Assembly: GCA_946965045.2 (NCBI GenBank)
Contig: OX337239.1
Location: 930,001 to 994,000 of the forward strand
DNA: 64,000 nucleotides
Source: Epithemia pelagica
Lineage: Eukaryota > Bacillariophyta > Bacillariophyceae > Surirellales > Surirellaceae
Direction: 5' to 3'
The notes beneath the pieces were generated by a model. It was not told where the DNA came from and did no database searches. It saw only the letters and a list, made by a program, of their open reading frames with translations. Position 1 is the stretch's first letter. Each line of letters begins with the position of its first letter. A program made the position numbers and the translations under genes. This document shows positions 22,018-32,021 of this stretch, piece after piece.

Positions 22018-22473
22018 CCTATGGTTGCCCTGATGAGCAAGTTGTTGTTGTTCTTCTTCTTGTGTTGTTGCAGTAATAGATTCAAAAGTTCCCTGGCAGC
22101 GAAAAGAAAGATATGCGAGTTGAATCAAAGAAGTGTTCCATGTTATTGCGTGTTTATTTTTGACACGTATGTTTTCTGTAAACGGGGGGTGGTGGAGGTG
22201 GAAGGACGCGACAAATTTTTTTGTGGTAGCCCTCCGTAGACTCGCCTGGCGTTGTACTTTGGAAGCAAGTGTGCGCTCGCGCCAATCCATGGGGACTACG
22301 GGTCGCCTTTATAGCGGACGCACGAAAGCTGGGGGACGGACGGACGAATGGTCAGAAACAATCAAAGCCCGGAAGCAAATCGCTGATTTTCATCACATTT
22401 TTTTTGGGATACCAAGAACCAACAAGGAAACCATTGGTCCAAACAAATACCATTGCAACAGTACAACAAACAA
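22018..22473. other. Divergent intergenic region
   Basis: Promoter region shared by the PILS-like gene (minus) and sulfotransferase copy B (plus). No further gene seen. Confidence 0.4.
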
Positions 22474-23679
22474 ATGAAAGAAATGTTTCGGATCCCATCA
22501 TTCACTTCAATGACAATCCAGAAGAGAAAGAATGACTCTCTCGCGTTATATTTTCTGGTGGTTGTACTTGTATTTCAATCGATGCTTTGCGCATTCTTTG
22601 GTATCACAAGTTGGCCGGACTGTCAATCTAATAATGGGGAAGAGCTCTCTCCCAGACTCTTACAAAAACTCTCGAATCAGATGATTGTCAACAACAAAGA
22701 GCTTCGAGGGAACATTTCGCCATTGACCAAAGAAAAGGTATCTCCTGTACCGAAACCAACCAACCTGCATCATCATCAAGACGGACTCTCGTCGCAGGCG
22801 CTCAACACCTGGTGCCCAACTGCGCAATGCCAGGTCACAGATTTGTGCCATCCATGTCGACATCGTTATGTGGTGATTGTTGCCACTGGACGATCGGGAA
22901 GTTCCACCCTGCAACGAATGCTAGAAAGTCTGCCCGGTATACGCATGAGTGGGGAAAACAATGGTATGCTCACCCATTTTCAACATGCGGTCCATGCCAC
23001 CACGGCCAGTAAAGAATGGCACAAGGGAATTCTGTCGCACAGGCATCCGTGGAACCATCTGGACTATCCCTCCTCGGCGTTTGCCTGCGTCACGCAACAA
23101 ATGATTGAAACCATCAATCCACCTCCCAATGTCAATGGCTCGCATGTGGATCCACAGAGTGATCGTGAAACGATTGTCGGCTTCAAAACAATACGATTCC
23201 CAGAGGAAAGATCGAAAGAAGGGAATGATGCCCATGGTACGACTACGAGTCGAGAACGCGCCACGGACCGCATATTCCAGGCCGCTCAGTTCTTGAACGA
23301 GACACTGCCCTGTTCCAAAATTATTGTAAACATTCGCTCGGACACCCCATTGCAAGCCGCATCGATGCTCAAGGCTTTTGGGAAACATGAAACATGGTTG
23401 AGGGAAAGTTCTTTGGATCACGTCGTCAACGTAATGAACTCACGAAATCATGACTTGATGGACTTGGCAGATTGGTTGGGTCCCAATCGAGCTCGTATCA
23501 TGGACAGTTCACAATGGACTAGTAATATCTCGCTCATCAACGAGCTAGTGTCGTGGATGGGCTTTGAAGATGCCTGTCATTTTGATCGGTTATTTGAATA
23601 CAACACCAATCATGTTTATGGGCATGGAGACGAGACGAGTCGACGAAATCCCAGTGGCTGTTTGAAACTACCACCGTAA
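22474..23679 (+). CDS. Type II membrane sulfotransferase, cassette copy B gene 1
   Basis: 401 residues from the ATG at 22474; an upstream in-frame TTG is not a credible start. The membrane anchor lies near residues 25-45. After a short stem, the Cys cluster WCPTAQC...LCHPC and the PAPS loop ATGRSGSSTL match the paralogue at 11290-12615, as do SGENNGMLTHF, SAFACVTQQMIETINPP and VGFKTIRFP. This copy has a shorter stem and lacks the Gln-rich coiled coil. The frame is intact. It is convergent with the broken second sulfotransferase copy at 24467-26003, whereas copy A's genes are divergent. It is probably a Golgi PAPS-dependent sulfotransferase with an unknown acceptor. Confidence 0.8.
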   Translation: MKEMFRIPSFTSMTIQKRKNDSLALYFLVVVLVFQSMLCAFFGITSWPDCQSNNGEELSPRLLQKLSNQMIVNNKELRGNISPLTKEKVSPVPKPTNLHHHQDGLSSQALNTWCPTAQCQVTDLCHPCRHRYVVIVATGRSGSSTLQRMLESLPGIRMSGENNGMLTHFQHAVHATTASKEWHKGILSHRHPWNHLDYPSSAFACVTQQMIETINPPPNVNGSHVDPQSDRETIVGFKTIRFPEERSKEGNDAHGTTTSRERATDRIFQAAQFLNETLPCSKIIVNIRSDTPLQAASMLKAFGKHETWLRESSLDHVVNVMNSRNHDLMDLADWLGPNRARIMDSSQWTSNISLINELVSWMGFEDACHFDRLFEYNTNHVYGHGDETSRRNPSGCLKLPP

Positions 23680-24466
23680 ACCCTTCTCATGGTATTGCGA
23701 GAAATCCACAGTGAGAACCATGTCGGTGAGCGAGTAGAGCCATTGCAGTTCAGTTCGTACTGCAGTCAGTACAATGATGGACAAGAACATGTTGGCTTTG
23801 TCGCTTTTACTACGAGATGAGGAGGAGCGCCGATGCAAAGGGATTGGAATCGTACTCAACACAGTCAGCGAATAATTACCTGTATTATGTATATGGCGTC
23901 CTCCGTCTCAGTGACGTTCCTTGACTTGACGCAAAGCCAACAGGTTGACGTGCTGGACCAATATCGTGCTGGACCAATATGGCGACTGCATATAGAGAAG
24001 GAGACATTTTGAATAAAAACATGTTTTCTTTTCAAGTGAGAACCATGGCAACGAAATGACTATGAATGATGATGCGTAGGCTCCCGCTGTGTCGTCCATC
24101 ATCTTTTCAGTGAGAAAATACTGACCAATAAACAAACATACAAGGAATTGTCGTAGGTAGCGGCTTCATTGTTGACTTTAGTAATTGTTGGTTCGGTCCA
24201 AGGGACCTCCAAAGGCTTGCATGACCATGGATTTCATGAGTTTTCGACTCGACTCGACTCGTAAAGCTCTGTCCGACGTTCTTAAAGCGACGGCTACCAT
24301 GAACGTTTCCACGCCCCTATTTGCGAAAACAGTGCATGAATTTGTTTCTACAAACGGCTCGAATCTAGTTAGGCAGCATTTGAAATGAATGTTAGTTTTC
24401 TGCACAAGCATGTATGACATGAGGACACGACTATACGTTCAAGGAAGGCAAAACAACAGAGTCGAA
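23680..24466. other. Intergenic region between the convergent sulfotransferase genes
   Basis: No gene seen. A 15-bp direct repeat (GTGCTGGACCAATAT, twice in tandem) lies near 23949-23978 and a short GACTC repeat near 24246-24260. Confidence 0.5.
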
Positions 24467-26003
24467 TTAGTTCTGTTCATATGTTGTGGAGTTGACGACA
24501 GGTGGGGCAGTGCCACCACCAGTTTTGTATTCGTACGAGAAAGGTGCAGGGCACTGGACCAAACTCAGGGTTTTGGCCCATTCATACAGTTCAATATCCA
24601 CACGATTGCGTCGACGAAGGTAGTCGTACACGTCCTCATATTTGAGAACTTGATCCAGTTGTTTCTTGTGATTGTGGCGACGTGGTGGAGGGGGAGGAAG
24701 CTTTTTTGGGGGTAGGGCGCCGGAGCTACTGGCATTGGTAGCCACGGTTTGCCAAGTTTCCCCATGGCCTGCTCTGTCGTGGAGGAGTTGGGTCGTTCGA
24801 TCGAGATCAAACCCAATTGTTCTGCCATGGCATCCATACCATCATCCAAACATTCAATATCCAATACATAGGTGAATCGTCGAATCACCTCTTTGGCCGC
24901 TTCCAAATGACGATGACTCGTGTCTTCGCCGTGGCAACAGAATTCTTGTTTGGAAGCGTTTCCGGAGGAATGTGTGCTTCGTAAAGCAGTAGACTGGTTG
25001 CACACTTTATGCAACATGAAATTATCTGTGTTGCTTTGTGCCGGTCGGACGAGTTTGGCATAATCCCACCACTGTTCCTTGGTTCGATTTTTTGTACGAC
25101 CGTATATTCGATCGATAACACCGTCTCCTGCAGCCAGCCGAGCTATGGGATGTCGAATTATAAAGACGGAGATGATTCTTGGGTCTTCCCAATTGGTGGC
25201 ACTGAAAGGACGAGGGTAGGTCGTATGCCCAAACTCATGGGAGACGAACTGCATCCCCTGTTGCAACAAAAAGTCAACGTTGACTTTCGTCTGATCATGG
25301 GCCCAAGGTATGTCGAATGGTTGCACCGTTTTGGATTTTTGCTCCCAAATTGCCATATCCTCTTCTGTCGTACTGCTCCTGTTACGGAATTCCTCAAGTT
25401 GTTTCTTCCGTGGTGCCATGCAAATTCTAAAGTCTCGAGTCCCCTTTGTCGACCAAAATAGCCACAAAAGCTGGTTCCTCCATGATGCGTCAAATGGACA
25501 TTCAACAGAAGGCCTTTGCCGCTGCGAAAATTTTGCTTTTGAACATCCTTAATGCTTGGAGTAGGTTCCCCATCAATAGCTTTCTGCTGGGTCCTCAGAG
25601 TACTGTCGTCCTTCTGCTTTTGAAGATCCTTAATGCTTGGAGTACGTTCCTTCTTAATAATGATGTCATTAACTTGATGGGACGTCAGCGTTTTGTGATC
25701 CGTCCTGCGAAGCGTAGAAATGTCACCAAAGGATATGATGATGATGGTGATGAATGATAGCACGAGGACAACGTATCGACCAGTCCTTGATCCGATCACA
25801 AGGTTGGTGCTTGGCTTTGTTGTAACAGAAGGCATCCTATTGCTGCTGGAAGGTTGTGAGCCTTTCTTTGAACGCAGGTGGTCAAGATGTACCATGAGTT
25901 TCTTTCGAGTCCAAGAGGCCGAACGAGGGAAAAAATGATCCACTGTGATCCCTGTTTGTTTTTGTGAGCGGGCCAGATTCCCGCCCAACCGGAAGTAGAT
26001 CAT
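24467..26003 (-). pseudogene. Sulfotransfer_2-like sulfotransferase, cassette copy B gene 2, two frameshifts
   Basis: A paralogue of the gene at 12892-14164. It starts at the ATG at 26003. The membrane anchor (YVVLVLSFITIIIISFG) and P-loop (HHGGTSF) are in one frame. Near 25420-25440 about four bases are missing relative to copy A. The main catalytic part (IIRHPIARLAAG, DIECLDDGMDAMAEQLG) is in a second frame, and near 24725-24760 the frame changes again into the C-terminal part (ELYEWAK), ending at 24467. Before the P-loop a PSIKD-x-QKQ segment is present twice, an internal duplication absent from copy A. Taken as written it cannot make a full enzyme. Indel errors in the assembly are an alternative. 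Confidence 0.65.
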
Positions 26004-26434
26004 TCTCTAGAGCGGGATCGGCTTTATGGCCAATACTAATACCCTGGAATAATATTCTCTACTTAGAAATCATGTACGCGGGGGAGTCCTCATTCCTCAT
26101 ACATTTCACTTCACCCCCCAGCGGGGGTGGAATATAGGATATAGGCTGTAGTTTGACAGAAAGTGGTTACAGCCTCGAAACTACCCCCGCTGGGGGCTGA
26201 TCCAACCAAACGTCACCATACGAATCCCTTTGTACTTTGTCCTGATGAACAATATTCATTCAAACGCTTAGGTTTTGTCATAGTGTCCAACAATTGGTTA
26301 AATTTATACAAACGCCTTATCGCTTACGCCACATTGTGACCTGCTCGGGTTTTTCAGGATACGTCATAGTCATAGCCATCAACCTCTCCTCATTCATTCT
26401 CTTCTTGACGTCCAATGTAGCAAGTCAGTGCACC
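26004..26434. other. Intergenic region upstream of the GGT-family gene
   Basis: Divergent promoter region containing the inverted repeat at 26115-26196. In-frame codons before 26435 are hydrophobic but contain no ATG before an in-frame TGA at 26246. Confidence 0.5.
26115..26196. repeat. Two-part inverted repeat, potential hairpin
   Basis: A perfect 14-bp outer pair, CCCCCAGCGGGGGT (26115-26128) with its complement at 26183-26196, and an inner 8-bp pair, AGGCTGTA (26143-26150) with TACAGCCT (26168-26175). The spacing is nearly symmetric. It lies about 240 bp before the GGT-family start. Confidence 0.8.
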
Positions 26435-28291
26435 ATGGCGGATTGGTACAAGGTATCGTTGACACCGAGCAGTGCGTCTCGATTGAACAACATTCGAGAA
26501 GAACAAGACGATAATGATCATGGCTCTACTACTACCACCAAGCCGCAACAGCCGCCCTTGACGTTTGCTTCGCGTCGTTCGCCCGTCCTATGTCGATCGG
26601 CCTGTGTAGCCACCTCCCAAGTGTCGGCCAGTCGGATTGGCTATGACATTTTGAAACAGGGTGGTAACGCGGCCGATGCGGCCATTGCCATTGCCGCCAC
26701 CTTGGCGGTAACCGAACCCTGTTCGACGGGGTTGGGAGGAGACATGTTTTGCTTGTATTATACGGCCCAATCCCATCAAGTGTCGTGCATTAATGGGAGT
26801 GGCCGCAGTCCCCACGGCATGACCTGGGATCGCATCCAACAAGCGCATCCGGCAACAGCCGAATTATCTTCTTTGTCCGAGCCTCCTCGGATTGATGCCG
26901 ACCGCTTTCGCGATTCGGCCTTGTCGGTGACGATACCGGGGGCCGCCCAAGGCTGGTACGATTTGTATCAACGGCATGGAAGTGGCCGCTTCACCTTTGC
27001 TGAATTGCTCGAACCGGCCGCGCAATTGGCCGAAGAGGGTTTCCCCGTGGCGCCCATTACCGCCTTTCATTGGTCCAGTGGCATGTCCCAAATTACCAAA
27101 TGGCTCGACGACACGAACGACTCGACCCAAAAAGTCCCCTTGACCACACCCGACGGTCACGCCCCGGAACCGGGCAGTCTCGTGTACAATCCCGACCTGG
27201 CCCGTGTCTTGCGGGAGTTGGGCGCACATGGTCCACAGCAAGGCTTTTATCAAGGTCGGACCGGTCAGGCCATGGTCGACGTGGTCCAAGCGCACGGTGG
27301 ATGTTTGACTTTGGAGGATTTGGCCCAGTATACCACATCCGACTTTCCCACGCCAATTTCGGCCACGTACCGCAACATGCGCGTGTGGCAAGTCCCTCCC
27401 AATGGACAAGGCATTGCTGGATTGATTGCCTTGACCGCAATCGACGAATTGGAAAAAGTCTATTACGACAACAACACCAAGAACGATGCTCCGACTGGAT
27501 TGAATCAAGTCGGAACGGCCGATGCCTATCACTTGCAAATTGAAATGATGCGATTGGGCTTTGCCTACACCCGTGCGCATGTCGCCGATGCCACTTGTAT
27601 GACCGTGTCGACGGACGTTTTGTTGGATCGGTCTCGCATTGCGACCCAGGCCAAGGCCTTGTACCATCCCCATCAAGCAACCATTCACGGCGTTCCCGAC
27701 GCCTCGAGTTGTACAGTCAGCTTTCAAGTGGTGGATGCCATGGGCAATGCCATTTCCTTTGTCAATTCCAATTTTATGGGCTTTGGGACCGGTTTGGTAC
27801 CCAAGGACTGTGGATTTACCTTGCAAAATCGAGGATTTGGCTTTTCGTTGGACCCGAATCATGTCAATGCCATTGCCCCCAACAAACGACCCTATCATAC
27901 CATTATTCCAGCCATTTTGACGCATGCCAACAACGACGACAATGAATTCTATGCCACCCTGTCCAACATGGGGGGCAATATGCAACCCCAAGGTCACATG
28001 CAATTGACCATGGATTTGGTGGCTGGACAAATGGATCCCCAAGCGGCCATTGATATGCCACGATTTTGCATTGTCGATGGGAGTCAAGACGGCAAGGTTT
28101 ATTTGGAAGAGGGTGTCGATCCCAAAGTGGTGGAGGAATTGAAACAACGGGGACACTTGTTGGTCCCCAACGTCTCGGGACATGAACGAAGTATTTTTGG
28201 ACGCGCCCAAATCATTGTCAAGGATCCTCAAACGGGCGTCTTGTGGGCCGGATCCGATGGCCGAGCGGACGGCTGTGCCATGGGATACTAG
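26435..28291 (+). CDS. Gamma-glutamyltranspeptidase family protein
   Basis: 618 residues from the ATG at 26435. An Ntn-hydrolase that cuts itself just before a catalytic Thr and then transfers or hydrolyses gamma-glutamyl groups, for example of glutathione. The large-subunit start GGNAADAAIAIAATLAVTEP and a GLGGDMF motif are clear. The catalytic Thr is most likely T427, in SSCTVSFQVVDAMGN, where classical GGTs read TTHFSVVD. The T is kept but the following TH is VS, a variation that suggests the wider GGT/acylase-like group rather than a classical GGT. Glycines near SNMGGNMQPQGH fit the oxyanion region. There is no credible signal peptide from this start. No intron. Confidence 0.85.
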   Translation: MADWYKVSLTPSSASRLNNIREEQDDNDHGSTTTTKPQQPPLTFASRRSPVLCRSACVATSQVSASRIGYDILKQGGNAADAAIAIAATLAVTEPCSTGLGGDMFCLYYTAQSHQVSCINGSGRSPHGMTWDRIQQAHPATAELSSLSEPPRIDADRFRDSALSVTIPGAAQGWYDLYQRHGSGRFTFAELLEPAAQLAEEGFPVAPITAFHWSSGMSQITKWLDDTNDSTQKVPLTTPDGHAPEPGSLVYNPDLARVLRELGAHGPQQGFYQGRTGQAMVDVVQAHGGCLTLEDLAQYTTSDFPTPISATYRNMRVWQVPPNGQGIAGLIALTAIDELEKVYYDNNTKNDAPTGLNQVGTADAYHLQIEMMRLGFAYTRAHVADATCMTVSTDVLLDRSRIATQAKALYHPHQATIHGVPDASSCTVSFQVVDAMGNAISFVNSNFMGFGTGLVPKDCGFTLQNRGFGFSLDPNHVNAIAPNKRPYHTIIPAILTHANNDDNEFYATLSNMGGNMQPQGHMQLTMDLVAGQMDPQAAIDMPRFCIVDGSQDGKVYLEEGVDPKVVEELKQRGHLLVPNVSGHERSIFGRAQIIVKDPQTGVLWAGSDGRADGCAMGY

Positions 28292-28759
28292 GTAATCGCA
28301 TCGCAGCAGCAAAAGGTCATCCTGGTATCGATGCCAGCTGACCGATACGAGAGGAAACGAAAAAATAGACCAATCTTACGAGTCCTTTGGTACGATAGTA
28401 TTGTCAAGTCTCGAACCAAGGGTGTGTGTCGACGAATGTTCGACCATCTGATGGATTGGGATATCGTTCTAGCTCGAAACTGTCCACACGTTTCATCCAT
28501 CGGTTGGCGCCATTGGAATCCGAAAAGAATCTACAAGAAAGACAGTTTTACGTTTGGGATTCTTCATGGACAGCAGCACCGCCGAACTACGGTTGGCCAT
28601 GGTAAGATCCGTGCAGATCAATGGAGCTTGTTCTGCAGCTAAACGATGTAAGAACGTAAATAAGAAGGTTATCCAATTGAGGTTTATACATACTGTACTT
28701 ATATGCAACGCTATGTGATTAGCCCAGCATTCTTTACCCAGCGCCACGACCCATTGGTG
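28292..28759. other. Intergenic region between convergent genes
   Basis: No gene seen. Confidence 0.4.
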
Positions 28760-31476
28760 CTATTGTTGCTCCTGTTGTTCACGACGAATAGCATCCAACA
28801 ATTCCCGTTTTCGCTCTCCCGACTCCACCATTCGCTCCACTTCCTTGGCTTCCAATTTGTTGCTTTGAATGTAGTCTTGCATCTGTTCTTCGATTGAATT
28901 TTCCGAAGACAATTCCAAATGAAGCTCCTCGTCTTCCAACGAATGAAGTTTCTTGTCGTCATCAACCGCCTCGTCTACGCCATCGCTTATAACAACAACA
29001 TCGTCATGGATGGTCGCGACATCACTCTCCTCCAATTCTTCTTCAAACTCGGTTTGTTTGTTGTTTTGGTTGAGACGTAACATTTTTCGAATGGGGTTTT
29101 CATCGTCATTGTTGCTTTCGTCGCTCTCAGTAAAGGTACCCACGAGATGTTCGACACGAACATGGAGAATTCGTTTGTCGTCGGCATGAATCACTTCAAA
29201 GCACCAACCTCGGGTCATGATAAAATCTCCTGGACGAGGAATTTCGCCGGCACACATACACAAGAATCCCGACAAGGTGGCAAACTCTTTCAGTGCTTCC
29301 TCCTCTTGGAGCTGTAGGGAGAGAATGGTATCGACATCATCCAGTTCAGCGTCGCCTCGAATAAAGAAACTGCCATCTTCCTGGAGAGTAATCGAATCTT
29401 CCGAAAACTGAAAATCATCGTCGTCATCTTCATCGTAAATCTCTGCCTCAAAATCAATGTCATATATATATCAACAGGGTCAGACAACGCGGGCTTCCAC
29501 AACTCTCATGTCCCTACACAAATGAAAAACTTACCTCCCACAACTTCTTCCACAATGTCTTCCAAGGAAACCAAACCTTCAGTTCCTCCAAATTCATCCA
29601 CGACGACAGCCATGTGGACTCGACGTTTGCGCATCTCTTGCAAGACGGACCACCCATTGGCCGTATCGGGTACAAAGTAGCACGATTCAATGAGTCCAGC
29701 ATCGGCAATGGACATTTCCATACGCGCCGCCAATTCGGCAGCCGTCAATGTCCGTACATAGCCTTCTTCGTGACCATCCTTGGCCAGAATGGGAACCTGT
29801 TCACTGGAATATTTAGATTTACCACCGGTGCCACTGCTGCTGGAAGTCGATGACGAACCACTTGAGTTGTCTTCCGGAACAGGCAGTGATGATGATGAAG
29901 AAGAAGAAGACATGGACGAGGATTTTCTCGAAGTATTGTACTTGTTTTCATTGTCATTGTCCACAATCACTCCATGAACAAAAAAGTCCAGGACCGATTT
30001 GGCCAAGACAATACCGACAATGTTGTCAATTTCGCCATCGTATACAGGAATACGAGAATACCCTGATTCCCGAATTATTCCCAAGACTTTGACGACCGAC
30101 ATGTCAATGGGTACGGCTGTGATATCCACTCGTGGTCGCATGACTTCCTTGACTCGTTGATTTTGCAAATTTAGGACACCTTGAATCATTTCTCGTTCGC
30201 CATGATCAATGGTCCCACTGTCCAAGGCACCCGTCACAATCAAACGCAGTTGTGAATCTGACACACTGCTCCCAGCGCCCTTCTTCTCTTCCTTGACTCC
30301 CAACAACCGCAGCGTAAACTTGGCCAACCAACTCAGAGTGATCCCCAAGGGACTCACCACAAGCGACAAGATACTAATAGGTGGAATCATGAGCCGGGCC
30401 ACTCGTTCGGCATTGACGACACCCAGCGATTTGGGCAAGAGCTCAACAAAAAACAAGGTCAGAGCCGTCAAGACTATGGCGCCCAGACGTTCTCCACTGC
30501 CAAAGATGGAGGCAAAAAGTTGGGTAAACAAGGTCGTCATGAAAATGGAGCAGGCTGTGGAAGTGACCAAAATGGTGGTCAATACTCTGGTAATGTCTTC
30601 ATTTAAGGTGGTGAAAACACCTCGCGATTTTCCCTGTTTCTCCTCTTCTTCGGCAATCTCTCGGACCTTCCATGGATAGAGGGTGGTAATCGCAATTTCT
30701 GCTGCATGTAACAAGGCCAAGGCGACAAAGAGACAAAACCATAAACTTCCGAGGGAGACCAAATCTTTGCGACTCAGCGGACCCAAGGACGATGATGCGG
30801 CACTACCAAAACCACCGCCACTAGCCATCGCGGCCATGGGACGACCCAACAAAATACCACCACACAAACCCAGCAACGTACAGGCCAAGATCCAGACAGG
30901 TTGTCGTCTTCTTCCAAACACAGGTTGCATCGTGACACTGTTTCGCAACGCAGCACCAAAGCGGTCGAACAAGCCTCTTCTGCATCGCTGTGCGACGGCC
31001 CTTTTCCCTTTCGCTTGTACGAAGCGGGAGGCAAAGATTCGCTGGTACATATTTCGAAACGGCGCAGTGCATAACTTTGAAAATTTTCTGTTCAGGGGAA
31101 AAATGTCGTTGCTCGTGGTATCCTGCACGGCTTTCGGGAGTACGCAGCCTCTACCGCGAACTCGATCCATCCAGGAGGATGACCGAAAAGTTGCAGAAGA
31201 AAAAGTCTTGGTGGGCATGACAAAGGCATGTGCCATGAACGTACGGCTGCCCAGAGCCGGATCCTCACGAAAAGCAAAGTTGCTGCTCAATACAATCAGG
31301 ATAGCTAGAAACATCATTGGAGTAGACACATGTTTTCTTTTGGAACTAGAAGTACCGCAATGTCTCCGTGGTCGATGATGCAACTTGTTCGGTAGGGGTG
31401 TTACAATCGCATTGATCGCGGGAAACCTCCACCCTAACATGTCGGAATGTATCCTGCTTCCATACGTGTACTCCAT
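28760..31476 (-). CDS. CNNM/CorC-type (HlyC/CorC) membrane protein with CBS domains, probably plastid (2 exons)
   Basis: Exon 1 is 31476-29535 and exon 2 is 29442-28760. The 93-nt phase-1 intron (gtaagt...ggcag) falls in the VVGEIYDED motif, giving about 874 residues. Order: presequence, a linker of about 100 residues, a DUF21/CNNM membrane domain (helices from about residue 195; HAAEIAITTLYPWK, VELLPKSLG), a CBS pair (VMRPRVDITAVPID and YSRIPVYDGEIDNIVG; VDEFGGTEGLVSLEDIVEE), split by a Ser-rich insertion, then a CorC_HlyC domain and a long acidic C-terminal tail. The start holds a hydrophobic MMFLAILIVLSS stretch and, near residue 81, AHAFVMP, an ASAF-like plastid motif. The family handles Mg, Co or Na efflux. 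Confidence 0.85.
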
Positions 31477-32021
31477 TGTTTGGGGACCAGCCGCTCTTGT
31501 TCGTAAACACGCTATTTGAAAAAGACGACAACCTGGGACTAGGTATTCGATGACAGTCGTTCCTCACAACAACAACAACAACAACAACAAGAGACCGTGC
31601 TGCTTGTTTGGATTTTGGATTTGTGTCTGCGTCATCTAGAACGCATTACAGTCGCGCATTATCAGGATGAGGCGCCAGTGACTACCTAAGTAGATGTTGA
31701 TGTTTTCTAAGTCCCACCTAATCGATCCTCAAGAAGATTGAAATCTTTCCAATCAACTAGAAACAGAAGCGTACGAGTGTTCTGGCCAGCAAAAGTAAAA
31801 ATAAAATTAAAGGTATCATAGATTTTCTAATGTCACACACGAAACACACGATGATTGATCGAAACAGGGGTCATGGGCCTTGCAATTTGCAATACTTCGG
31901 TGATCCATGATTTCAGTAGAGTGAAAGTGTCCTTCTGTTGTGTTTGCCACAAAAACAACACTCTAACTCTGCAACACATCTCCCAGGAACATACCCTTGG
32001 CCAGTTCATTTCCTTTGAGGT
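31477..32021. other. Intergenic region
   Basis: Contains an (AAC)n run near 31567-31590. From about 31893 to 32021 it is the 3' flank of the next gene and matches the flank of the other copy at 61367-61495. No other gene seen. Confidence 0.5.

Noticed and set aside
26294-26434. Hydrophobic N-terminal extension of the GGT-family protein that would look like a signal peptide
   Set aside because: It has no ATG; the frame reaches a TGA at 26246 without one. It could only be coding through an upstream exon I cannot see.
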